Positions 1 through 6,660 of a stretch of DNA of 10,362 nucleotides are shown here, one piece after another (the stretch's first letter is position 1; each line of letters begins with the position of its first letter). The DNA lies in NCBI GenBank assembly GCA_029939635.1, contig JAOZSN010000057.1, forward strand, positions 1 through 10,362, given 5' to 3'. This stretch comes from Deltaproteobacteria bacterium (lineage in GTDB: Bacteria > Desulfobacterota > Desulfobulbia > Desulfobulbales > SURF-16). The notes under the pieces are model-generated. The model did not search any database and was not told the DNA's origin. It worked only from the letters and a program-made list of their open reading frames with translations. The position numbers were made by a program, and so were the translations under genes.

Positions 1-54
1 GTGCTGACATTTTCAAATGGCCATTTTTGCTACATTTTCAGGTGGCCGCTAACA
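1..54. mobile_element. Probable terminal end of an IS21-family insertion sequence (element lies to the left)
   Basis: Two near-identical 16-base units, ACATTTTCAAATGGCC (7-22) and ACATTTTCAGGTGGCC (32-47), lie 25 bases apart. They are followed by GCTAACA ending at 54, so the reverse complement starts TGTTAGCGGCC. Repeated subterminal units with a TGT...ACA boundary are characteristic of IS21-family ends, which carry several transposase-binding repeats. The transposase and helper ATPase genes are not in the window, so this could be the edge of an intact element or an orphan end. If the boundary is at 54, the target duplication would begin with ACCTC. The family assignment rests on recalled consensus, not on a search. 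Confidence 0.55.
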
Positions 55-135
55 ACCTCTACTGTTATGGCACTTATCCCGGAACCTTTACAAAAAACCA
101 AAGGCTCTAGATTAGGAAATTTACATCTTTTGTAG

Positions 136-141
136 TAAAAT
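136..141 (+). promoter_or_regulatory. Candidate -10 box of yihY (possible leaderless start)
   Basis: TAAAAT sits 6 nt before the yihY ATG, which would put the transcription start at or next to the start codon. No Shine-Dalgarno-like sequence precedes the ATG, which fits a leaderless message. No convincing -35 box was found 16-18 nt upstream, so the call is weak. Confidence 0.2.
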
Positions 142-147
142 AAACCC

Positions 148-1410
148 ATGTCATCTTCGACCAGTCCCCATAAAATATTGCTACGTATTGGCCGCCAAGT
201 TGTTGCGTCGCCCTTTAACAAAGAAATTTTTATTCATGCCGGTGCCCTCTCCTTTAAGCTAGTTCTTTCTTTAGTGCCCATGCTTGCCCTGATTTTTTCC
301 GTCGCCAAGGGCTTTGGCGTCCAGGAAACCCTGGAACCAATCATCATGAATAACTTGATAGGCGTCGAAGGAGGCAACGATCTCATCCCCAAGATATTGG
401 AATATGTTGGCAACACTAATGTCAAAGCCCTGGGTACCATCGGCCTGATCTTCATGGTCTACACCGCCATATCTATGATTAGTGGTGTTGAAGATTCCTT
501 CAACCGCATCTGGAGCATCACCAAATCTCGCTCCTTTTTTCGAAAATTCAGTGACTATCTCTCTGTGCTCACCATTGGTCCTTTACTGCTGGTCATCACC
601 ATTAGTCTTTCAGCCATGCTCAGCAGTAATACTATTACCCAGAAACTCCTGGAATATGGTGTCTTTGCCGGGGCCATGGGCTTTTTTTTTACCGTGCTGC
701 CATGGTTGGCCAGTATTGCAGTGTTGACCATGCTCTACATCTTTGTCCCTAACACCGTGGTAAAATGGCCCCCAGCCCTCATTGCCGGCACTATAGCCGG
801 TATCTGCTGGCAATGTAATCAGATCCTTTTCATAAAATTTCAGATTGGTGTGGCCCGCTATAACGCCATCTATGGCACCTTTGCCAGCCTGCCAATCTTT
901 ATGCTGTGGATCTATGCGGGCTGGATTATTGTCCTCTACGGCGCTTTACTGAACCATGCCTGCCAACATAAAAACAGTCTGGTCGGCGCCTTCACCCAAC
1001 GATTAAGTTTTGGTGACCAGGAAAAAGTCGTCCTTCTGGTATTAACCCAGCTCTGTCGCGAATTTGACCAAGGCAACAAGGGCAGCACAGCAAGCCAACT
1101 CAGCAATGTGTTCCAAATTCCGCTTCCCCTAGTCAATACAGCCCTGTCCAGATTAACAGAACAAGAATATGTTACCATGGTGGAGGAGAGTAGCCCAAAA
1201 GAACCGCTGTTCATGCCAGCCAGACCAGGAAGCTCTATTCTACTGGCAGATTTTTTCAACTCCAACAAACAATGCTCACCAGATTCTGATTTCCTACCAG
1301 ATGCCTCAGCAACCATTCAACTCAGCGATATCATAAGCAAGAGCCACCAGGCCCTTAGCAGCCACTTCAAACAACAAACCATCGCTACCCTCTACAACAA
1401 AAAGGCATAA
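148..1410 (+). CDS. yihY: YihY/BrkB family inner-membrane protein with C-terminal winged-helix-like domain
   Basis: This is a 420-residue integral membrane protein of the YihY family (UPF0761, once misnamed RNase BN). Its molecular function is not firmly established. Six hydrophobic segments lie at about residues 31-52, 95-114, 138-159, 178-200, 208-230 and 246-268. Family signatures visible are SFKLVLSLVPMLALIF near helix 1, the conserved RIW after helix 2 (120-122), and YNAIYGTFASLPIFMLWIY before and into helix 6. After the membrane core, residues about 290-355 look like a soluble winged-helix-like domain (KVVLLVLTQLCREF, then STASQLSNVFQIP and LVNTALSRLTEQEYV), as in the longer family members. 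The frame is closed by a stop at 136-138, so ATG 148 is the first possible start, though it lacks a Shine-Dalgarno sequence. The gene stands alone, next to a probable insertion-sequence end, and converges on typA. Confidence 0.9.
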   Translation: MSSSTSPHKILLRIGRQVVASPFNKEIFIHAGALSFKLVLSLVPMLALIFSVAKGFGVQETLEPIIMNNLIGVEGGNDLIPKILEYVGNTNVKALGTIGLIFMVYTAISMISGVEDSFNRIWSITKSRSFFRKFSDYLSVLTIGPLLLVITISLSAMLSSNTITQKLLEYGVFAGAMGFFFTVLPWLASIAVLTMLYIFVPNTVVKWPPALIAGTIAGICWQCNQILFIKFQIGVARYNAIYGTFASLPIFMLWIYAGWIIVLYGALLNHACQHKNSLVGAFTQRLSFGDQEKVVLLVLTQLCREFDQGNKGSTASQLSNVFQIPLPLVNTALSRLTEQEYVTMVEESSPKEPLFMPARPGSSILLADFFNSNKQCSPDSDFLPDASATIQLSDIISKSHQALSSHFKQQTIATLYNKKA

Positions 1411-1460
1411 AAAAACGCTCAGCTTTCAGGGAAGATGCACCCACTGAAAACTGAACGTTT
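1409..1460 (-). terminator. Rho-independent terminator of typA (between convergent genes)
   Basis: A 17-bp stem (1413-1429 with 1444-1460) encloses a 14-nt loop. In the minus-strand transcript the two non-Watson-Crick positions are G-U wobbles, and the stem is followed by seven U (complement of A1409-A1415). In the plus-strand transcript the same two positions are C-A mismatches and the trailing sequence is ATTCTG. The structure therefore favours terminating typA and would act only weakly on yihY, whose stop codon lies within its edge. Confidence 0.85.
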
Positions 1461-1521
1461 ATTCTGCCATACCTATTCACCTCTTATGACGAATAGGTTC
1501 TTTTGCCTAACATTACTGTCA

Positions 1522-3312
1522 TTAAGGTTTCCAGCGTCCGCTGCCATATTTACGCAAACGAATATGGCCTGGGGTAACCTCCACCAATTCATCATCATTG
1601 ATATAAGCGATACAATCCTCCAGAGACATATCAATATGGGGGGTAAGAACCACAGCGTCATCTGTGCCAGAGGCTCGAACATTGGATAGTTTTTTACCCT
1701 TTGCCGGGTTCACCACCATATCAGCGGGTCGGCTATTCTCCCCGATAATCTGACCGCCATAGACATCCTCACCAGCACCGATAAAGAGCTTCCCTCGTTC
1801 CTGTAGGTTACAAAGGGCATAGGCCACTGTAGACGATGTTTCTTTGACAATAAGCACTCCATTGACTCGATTTATGATATCGCCGGCATAGGGGCCATAC
1901 TCACTGAAAACATAATTCATGATACCCATACCCTTGGTATCAGTCATAAATTCAGAACGAAAGCCCAATAAGCCTCGGGTTGGAATGGTATACACCAAAC
2001 GCGCCATACCATTCTCATTATGCATTTCCAGCATCTGGCCTTTAAGCTTGCCTAACTTTTCAATGACTGCCCCCTGATATTGTTCATCAACATTAACCGT
2101 GAGCTCTTCAAAGGGTTCCATCTGCTGACCATCAACTTCCTTAATGATAACCTGCGGCCTGGTGACCTGGAACTCAAAATCCTCGCGCCGCATCTTTTCG
2201 ATCAAAATAGAAAGATGAAGCTCACCACGACCAGAGACTTTGAAACCCACAGCATCGGTAAGGGGCTCCACCACCAAGGCAACATCGGAGAGGGTTTCAC
2301 GCCGCAAGCGCTCCTCAATATGGCGAGAGGTAACAAACTTGCCCTCACGACCGGCAAAAGGCGAGTCATTGGGAATGAAATTCATGGAGATGGTGGGCGG
2401 ATCAATCTCAATCAAAGGCAAGGGTTTGGGGTCCTGGGAATCAACAAAGGTTACCCCCACCGTCACATCATCCATACCGGCCACGGCAACAATCTCACCC
2501 ACCCCAGCCTTATCCACTGCTATCTTCTCATTACATTCAAAACGAAAGAGTTTGGAAATACGGATGGGAGAGATACTGCCATCCCGCCGGGCCACGGCAA
2601 TATCCTTGTTAACCTCCAAAGAGCCATTCACCACCTTGCCAATACCGAGGCGTCCCATGTAGGGAGAATAATCAATGGTATTGATCTGCATCTGTAAGGG
2701 TGCCGCAGCATCACCGGCCGGAGGCGGGATATGCTTAACAATCATCTCAGAGATCGGTTCCATGGTCATATTATCGTCATCAGCCTCATAGCGGGCATAG
2801 CCTTCCTTGGCAGAACAATAAACAACGGGAAAATCAAGAAGCTCATCAGGAGCCTCCAGCTTAACAAAAAGATCAAAGACCTGATCGAGAACCCAGTCAC
2901 AACGGGCCGCAGGTTTATCAATTTTATTAATAACCACAACCACCGGCAGATTATGAGCCAAGGCCTTTTTTAAGACAAAAAAGGTCTGGGGCATGGGGCC
3001 TTCCTGAGCATCCACCAGCAACAAGCAGCCATCACTCATCCGTAAAATTCGTTCCACCTGGCCGCCAAAATCAGCATGACCCGGAGTGTCGATGATATTA
3101 ATCCAATGATCACCATACTGATAAGAACCATTTTTGGAGGTAATAGTAATGCCCCTCTCCCGTTCAAGATCCGAGGAATCCATAAGACGGGTGGCCACCT
3201 GCTGGTTATCGCGAAACATACCAGATTGTTTAAAAAGCTGATCCACCAGGGATGTTTTGCCATGGTCAACATGGGCGACAATGGCGACATTACGAATTTG
3301 CTGTGATTCCAT
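1522..3312 (-). CDS. typA: Ribosome-associated translational GTPase TypA/BipA
   Basis: TypA (BipA) is a translation-factor GTPase related to EF-G that binds the 70S ribosome and aids ribosome assembly and growth under stress, including cold. With ATG 3312 the protein has 596 residues, close to the usual 600-610. GTPase motifs are all present: G1 AHVDHGKT (13-20), G2 RGITI (53-57), G3 DTPGH (75-79), G4 NKID (129-132) and G5 SAKEG (167-171). The family-specific C-terminal part is also intact, with TRGLLGFRSEF and, near the end, the RLRKYG stretch. A TTG six bases upstream (3318) is an alternative start: the AGGA at 3323-3326 is 10 nt from the ATG but only 4 nt from the TTG, so the ATG is preferred. 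It is a single gene with its own terminator and converges on yihY. Confidence 0.95.
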   Translation of the reverse strand: MESQQIRNVAIVAHVDHGKTSLVDQLFKQSGMFRDNQQVATRLMDSSDLERERGITITSKNGSYQYGDHWINIIDTPGHADFGGQVERILRMSDGCLLLVDAQEGPMPQTFFVLKKALAHNLPVVVVINKIDKPAARCDWVLDQVFDLFVKLEAPDELLDFPVVYCSAKEGYARYEADDDNMTMEPISEMIVKHIPPPAGDAAAPLQMQINTIDYSPYMGRLGIGKVVNGSLEVNKDIAVARRDGSISPIRISKLFRFECNEKIAVDKAGVGEIVAVAGMDDVTVGVTFVDSQDPKPLPLIEIDPPTISMNFIPNDSPFAGREGKFVTSRHIEERLRRETLSDVALVVEPLTDAVGFKVSGRGELHLSILIEKMRREDFEFQVTRPQVIIKEVDGQQMEPFEELTVNVDEQYQGAVIEKLGKLKGQMLEMHNENGMARLVYTIPTRGLLGFRSEFMTDTKGMGIMNYVFSEYGPYAGDIINRVNGVLIVKETSSTVAYALCNLQERGKLFIGAGEDVYGGQIIGENSRPADMVVNPAKGKKLSNVRASGTDDAVVLTPHIDMSLEDCIAYINDDELVEVTPGHIRLRKYGSGRWKP

Positions 3313-3347
3313 AACCAAATATTCCTAACCCAGAGCCACTGGAAGTT

Positions 3348-3376
3348 TTGATAAGGTCACTGGATAAGTGCCTCAA
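3348..3376 (-). promoter_or_regulatory. Candidate sigma-70-type promoter of typA
   Basis: On the minus strand TTGAGG (complement of 3371-3376) and TATCAA (complement of 3348-3353) are separated by exactly 17 bp. Each hexamer matches the consensus at four of six positions. It would start transcription about 30 nt before the typA start codon. Support comes only from spacing and partial consensus. Confidence 0.3.
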
Positions 3377-3453
3377 CAGCAGCTGCAAGTAATTTAATTT
3401 AAATGCCTTTTCAATTTCTTGCCATTTTTGACACGAATTTTACTTATAAGGCA

Positions 3454-3482
3454 CTAACAGCCAGCAAAGTGGCTGCCGTTAG
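3454..3482. other. Imperfect dyad in the typA upstream gap
   Basis: Left arm CTAAC+AGCCA (3454-3463) pairs with TGGCT (3470-3474) and GTTAG (3478-3482). The loop is 6 nt and a 3-nt bulge (GCC) lies in the right arm. Neither strand has a U-run directly after it, so it is not an ordinary terminator. It could be an operator or an RNA hairpin, or have no function. The rest of the 268-bp gap (3313-3580) holds the typA promoter candidate, an A-rich plus-strand stretch (3490-3507), and the hairpin at 3538-3558. No gene is visible in it. Confidence 0.3.
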
Positions 3483-3537
3483 CAGTTTACAAAAAAAAGA
3501 ATAAAAAAGGGGATATGCTATACACGAAAGAAGACCT

Positions 3538-3558
3538 TGCGTCAAGGCACGTGACGCA
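3538..3558 (-). terminator. Possible terminator after the 3581-4138 kinase gene
   Basis: A perfect 7-bp GC-rich stem (TGCGTCA at 3538-3544 and TGACGCA at 3552-3558) with a 7-nt loop begins 22 nt after the stop codon of the minus-strand kinase gene. The following minus-strand sequence (AGGTCTTCTTTC) is only moderately U-rich, so it may be a weak terminator or a stabilising 3' hairpin. Confidence 0.4.
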
Positions 3559-3580
3559 GAGTCAAAAGGTAGCCCCGTAG

Positions 3581-4138
3581 CTAGCTGAAACGCGTCTTCA
3601 ATTCAGCTAGAAGCTGATCAGGTGGGTGACATGTTTCAAGGGCTATAAAATGATGACTGGAAAGCTCATCTGGATAGTCAAAAACCTGCTGCTGGTGTTG
3701 GAAAATTTCCCAGGTTCCGTCAGAGACGGCATCAGGATCTTGGGCCCGTACATCAAGACGACGCCTGGTTTCCTCTGGGGAACAGAAACAAAGGATAAAT
3801 GAGCAGGCACATCCATGCTCTGCACAAAAAGAGAGCAGCCGCTGACGCTCATCACGACTATGGTAGGAGCCATCAAGGACAAGGGATCTGTCCTGATTTA
3901 GCTCCGTGGCCGCACGCACCATAAGTTCATCATAGGTTCGCCGAGAAAACTCCGGCGTATAGATACCCTGACCAAACTCAGCGCCTGAACCGGTGAACTG
4001 ACCAGCAAGTTCTTTGCGTACCACATCGGAATTAAAATAGGCCAATTGCTGTTGCTCAGCCCATTTCATCGCCAGGGTTGATTTTCCGCTGGCAATAAGA
4101 CCCATAAAAACATAAAGGCACGGCTCAGTGGCTAGCAT
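3581..4138 (-). CDS. P-loop ATP-binding kinase-like protein (AAA_33 / zeta-toxin-like fold)
   Basis: This is a 185-residue P-loop protein resembling the C-terminal half of bifunctional 'aminoglycoside phosphotransferase/ATP-binding' proteins. Its substrate is unknown. Walker A is GLIASGKST (residues 13-21). Other family features are YFNSDVVRKEL (34-44), a Walker-B-like LVLDGSY (86-92) with D89, and an arginine-rich lid segment ETRRRLDVR (123-131). There is no signal peptide, so it is probably cytoplasmic. The frame stays open for 21 more codons upstream, but those lie inside the preceding gene and look like out-of-frame sequence. The ATG at 4138 places the P-loop at the usual distance from the N-terminus. 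This ATG overlaps the upstream stop by 14 nt, and only a weak GAG precedes it, suggesting translational coupling. Not an established antibiotic-resistance determinant. Confidence 0.8.
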   Translation of the reverse strand: MLATEPCLYVFMGLIASGKSTLAMKWAEQQQLAYFNSDVVRKELAGQFTGSGAEFGQGIYTPEFSRRTYDELMVRAATELNQDRSLVLDGSYHSRDERQRLLSFCAEHGCACSFILCFCSPEETRRRLDVRAQDPDAVSDGTWEIFQHQQQVFDYPDELSSHHFIALETCHPPDQLLAELKTRFS

Positions 4139-5132
4139 AGCGCTCAGCCAGTTGGAAATACTTGCCAGCCATCTCCAGGGAACTTGCCTTGGTGGCTGCA
4201 CCTACCTCTGGGGCGTGGGCCGTGAACAGGCCAATTTTACCCCGCACATAGGCACGGTAGCATTTGTAGAAGTTAAGAACCTCCATGAGGGAGGTATCAG
4301 CTGACATTTCCACAAAACGCTCAATGAAGTAGGCGGAAAGCTCAGCCAGGCCCTGGAAATCAAGATCCATGGCCAGAAAAGCCACATCACTGGCCACATC
4401 GCAATAGCGGAAACGCTCATTAAACTCAATGCAATCAAAGATATAGACTGGCGTATCCAGACAGATATTGGCTGAGTAGAGATCGCCATGACAATCCTTC
4501 ACCCACGCACAGCGCTGTTTAAAGAGTTCTTTCTGCTTTAAAAAGGAGGTAGCATAGCTTGAAATAGTGGCAAATTGCTCTGCGGACAAGGCTCCTTGAC
4601 CAACAAAGCCTTGGGTCTGCTCAAAATTTTCCAACACATTAACAGAGACAGACTGCGCTGTACCGAACCCCTGAATATCAGCACCAGAGGCAGCCTTGTC
4701 ATAGAAAGGTACGAGAATATCGACAATATCATCCATGGTCTGCCGATCAACACCACCGGCGCTAATGACATCTATCATCATCCTGTCCAGGGGCATCTTT
4801 TTCATCTTAAGACCATACTCAACCACCTCACCAGCGCCATTAAAGGCAAAATCATCTCCCTGCTGGTTTACAGGAAACGTTTGCAGATAAATATCAGCAC
4901 AGAGGCGACGGTTCAGAATCAGTTCTTGCTCACAATAATATTTCCGTTTATCCAGGGTGGTAAAATTTAAAAAACCAAAATCCACTGTTTTTTTAAATTT
5001 GTAGACAAAATCTCCAGCAATAAGCACAAAGGAGATATGAGTCTGCACCAGTTTGACCTCATCAACAGCATGGTCATAATGGTGAGGATCAAGAAAGTAG
5101 GTAATATAGGCGGGCAGGTTAGCGTCTGACAT
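4125..5132 (-). CDS. Aminoglycoside phosphotransferase-fold protein (APH/choline-kinase-like)
   Basis: This is a 335-residue protein with a protein-kinase-like APH fold, matching the N-terminal part of the bifunctional APH/ATP-binding family. The physiological substrate is unknown, and the name does not imply drug resistance. Visible features are an N-lobe with VYKFKK (43-48) followed by VDFGFLNFTTLDKRKYYCEQ (about 50-69), the catalytic Brenner-type loop HGDLYSANI (215-223), and the metal-binding FDCIEF (232-237), with DVASDVAFLAMDLDF just after. The ATG at 5132 is preceded by AGGGA (5139-5143) at 6 nt. Fused homologues run to roughly 500-530 residues; this protein plus the downstream kinase (185) gives 520. 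That suggests gene fission or a +1 frame change at the junction rather than two unrelated genes. It lies beyond the ahcY terminator, so it probably has its own promoter. Confidence 0.85.
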   Translation of the reverse strand: MSDANLPAYITYFLDPHHYDHAVDEVKLVQTHISFVLIAGDFVYKFKKTVDFGFLNFTTLDKRKYYCEQELILNRRLCADIYLQTFPVNQQGDDFAFNGAGEVVEYGLKMKKMPLDRMMIDVISAGGVDRQTMDDIVDILVPFYDKAASGADIQGFGTAQSVSVNVLENFEQTQGFVGQGALSAEQFATISSYATSFLKQKELFKQRCAWVKDCHGDLYSANICLDTPVYIFDCIEFNERFRYCDVASDVAFLAMDLDFQGLAELSAYFIERFVEMSADTSLMEVLNFYKCYRAYVRGKIGLFTAHAPEVGAATKASSLEMAGKYFQLAERYASH

Positions 5133-5163
5133 AGTTTTTCCCTAAGAAATCTCATGAACAATA

Positions 5164-5198
5164 ATCAACAGGTCTTGCATCCTCTCCACCCTGTTGAT
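5164..5198. repeat. Perfect 9-bp inverted repeat upstream of the APH-fold gene
   Basis: ATCAACAGG (5164-5172) and CCTGTTGAT (5190-5198) are perfect inverted copies separated by 17 nt. They lie between the ahcY terminator and the start of the 4125-5132 gene (5132). This could be an operator for a dimeric regulator or a leader hairpin in the minus-strand transcript. No strong U-run follows it on either side at terminator distance. Confidence 0.45.
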
Positions 5199-5205
5199 CC
5201 TGGCT

Positions 5206-5246
5206 AAAAAAAAAGCAAGGACGAGAGAAAACTCCCAGCCTTGCTT
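5206..5246 (-). terminator. Rho-independent terminator of the metK-ahcY block
   Basis: An 8-bp stem (AAGCAAGG 5213-5220 with CCTTGCTT 5239-5246) has inner pairing GAG-AAAA-CTC (5225-5234). In the minus-strand transcript it is followed by about nine U (complement of A5206-A5214). It begins 23 nt after the ahcY stop codon. Confidence 0.85.
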
Positions 5247-5269
5247 ACATACTCAGCAACAATCGTTGC

Positions 5270-6577
5270 TTAATAACGATAATAATCTGGCTTATAAGGG
5301 CCTTCCACCGGCACACCGATATAATCGGCCTGCTCCTGACTCAGGGTGGTCAGTTTAACACCGATCTTGTCAAGATGAAGACGAGCCACCTTCTCATCAA
5401 GATGCTTGGGCAGGAAGTAGACCTTATTTTCCAAGTCTTGGCCATGATCCCACAGCTCAATCTGGGCCATGACCTGATTGGTAAAGGAGTTACTCATTAC
5501 AAAGCTCGGATGGCCAGTAGCGCAACCTAAGTTAACCAGGCGCCCTTCGGCCAGAATGATGAGACGCTTGCCATCAGGGAAGACGATATGATCCACCTGG
5601 GGCTTAATATTCTCCCAGGGCAGCTCCCGCACAGAGGCGATATCAATTTCACTGTCAAAATGGCCAATATTACAGACAATGGCCTGATCAGGCATGGCAT
5701 CCATATGGGCCCTGGTGATAACACGTAGGTTACCTGTACAGGTAACAAATACCTCACCCAAGGGAGCGGCATCCTCCATGGTCATCACTCGATAGCCTTC
5801 CATAGCAGCCTGCAGAGCACAAATTGGGTCGATCTCAGTAATGAGCACCGTTGCACCCATGCCACGCAGGGCCTGGGCACACCCCTTACCAACATCACCA
5901 TAGCCGACCACCACGCAGGTTTTACCAGCAATCATCACATCGGTGGCACGTTTTATACCATCAAGAAGAGACTCACGACAGCCATAGAGATTATCAAATT
6001 TTGATTTAGTCACAGAATCATTAACGTTGAAGGCTGGGGCCATGAGTTTTTTATCACGGGCCATCTCATTGAGACGCAGCACACCGGTGGTGGTCTCCTC
6101 GCTGATACCTTTGATATTTTTCATTAGCTCAGGATATTTCTCATGCATGATCACGGTCAAATCACCACCATCATCCAAAATCATATTGGGATGCCAGTCA
6201 TCAGGACCAAAGATAGTCTGCTCGATACACCACCAGAACTCCTCCTCACTCTCGCCCTTCCAGGCAAAGGTAGGAATACCAGCAGCCACCATGGCAGCAG
6301 CGGCATGATCCTGGGTGGAAAAGATATTACAGGAAGACCAACGTACCTCAGCACCAAGTTCCACCAGGGTCTCCATGAGTACTGCGGTCTGGATGGTCAT
6401 ATGCAGACAGCCACCAATGCGGGCGCCAGCCAATGGTTTTTCCCCAGCATATTCCTTACGAACAGCCATGAGACCAGGCATCTCAGTCTCGGCAATAGCA
6501 ACCTCTTTACGACCCCATTCAGCCTGCTCCATATCCGCGACCTTATAATCGCCGCTCTCAAGTACTTTATTAGACAT
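5270..6577 (-). CDS. ahcY: S-adenosylhomocysteine hydrolase (adenosylhomocysteinase)
   Basis: This NAD-dependent enzyme splits S-adenosylhomocysteine into homocysteine and adenosine in the cytoplasm, relieving product inhibition of methyltransferases. The protein has 435 residues, the shorter form lacking the roughly 40-residue insertion seen in many proteobacterial homologues. Expected catalytic residues are visible by alignment with the human enzyme from memory: H59, D135, one of E160/E161, and K191, D195, N196 and C200 in TKSKFDNLYGC. The NAD-binding glycine motif GYGDVGKG is at 225-232, and the C-terminus is the classic KPDYYRY. The frame extends 16 codons upstream, but ATG 6577 has GGAG (6585-6588) at 7 nt and gives the usual N-terminus, so it is the start. 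It lies 83 bp after metK on the same strand and ends at a strong terminator, consistent with a methyl-cycle operon. Confidence 0.97.
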   Translation of the reverse strand: MSNKVLESGDYKVADMEQAEWGRKEVAIAETEMPGLMAVRKEYAGEKPLAGARIGGCLHMTIQTAVLMETLVELGAEVRWSSCNIFSTQDHAAAAMVAAGIPTFAWKGESEEEFWWCIEQTIFGPDDWHPNMILDDGGDLTVIMHEKYPELMKNIKGISEETTTGVLRLNEMARDKKLMAPAFNVNDSVTKSKFDNLYGCRESLLDGIKRATDVMIAGKTCVVVGYGDVGKGCAQALRGMGATVLITEIDPICALQAAMEGYRVMTMEDAAPLGEVFVTCTGNLRVITRAHMDAMPDQAIVCNIGHFDSEIDIASVRELPWENIKPQVDHIVFPDGKRLIILAEGRLVNLGCATGHPSFVMSNSFTNQVMAQIELWDHGQDLENKVYFLPKHLDEKVARLHLDKIGVKLTTLSQEQADYIGVPVEGPYKPDYYRY

Positions 6578-6584
6578 TTTTTTA

Positions 6585-6588
6585 CTCC
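6585..6588 (-). promoter_or_regulatory. Ribosome-binding site deciding the ahcY start
   Basis: GGAG on the minus strand lies 7 nt before ATG 6577. It supports that codon over the in-frame start 48 bases upstream (6625). Confidence 0.75.
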
Positions 6589-6635
6589 AAAATATTTTAA
6601 GAGTCATCTTACTTGACCCAATCAATTTTCATCCA

Positions 6636-6660
6636 GTAAAAGGCCAGCAGGGCCTTTTAC
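6636..6660 (-). terminator. Intercistronic hairpin between metK and ahcY
   Basis: A perfect 10-bp stem (GTAAAAGGCC 6636-6645, GGCCTTTTAC 6651-6660) with a 5-nt loop starts at the first base after the metK stop codon. Downstream in the minus-strand transcript there is no U-run (TGGATG follows); the U's lie inside the stem. It may be a partial terminator/attenuator or a 3'-end stabiliser that sets the metK:ahcY message ratio, rather than a full stop. Confidence 0.6.

Noticed and set aside
2080..2697. Long plus-strand open frame opposite typA (about 205 codons)
   Set aside because: It is fully antisense to a conserved GTPase, with His/Asn/Gly-rich sequence typical of a shadow frame and no ribosome-binding site.
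4125..4140. Programmed frameshift joining the APH-fold protein to the kinase
   Set aside because: No slippery heptamer or rare-codon/stop arrangement is visible at the junction. Coupled reinitiation at the overlapping ATG is the simpler reading.
4139..4201. 21-codon N-terminal extension of the P-loop kinase
   Set aside because: It lies inside the coding part of the APH-fold gene in another frame and looks like out-of-frame sequence. ATG 4138 gives a normal distance to Walker A.
6578..6625. 16-codon N-terminal extension of AhcY from an upstream ATG
   Set aside because: Residues are not family-like, and the internal ATG 6577 has a well-spaced GGAG and gives the usual AhcY N-terminus.
6578..6660. 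SAH riboswitch ahead of ahcY
   Set aside because: The 83-nt spacer shows only a simple hairpin at the metK stop; I could not find the multi-stem conserved core. A covariance-model search would settle it.
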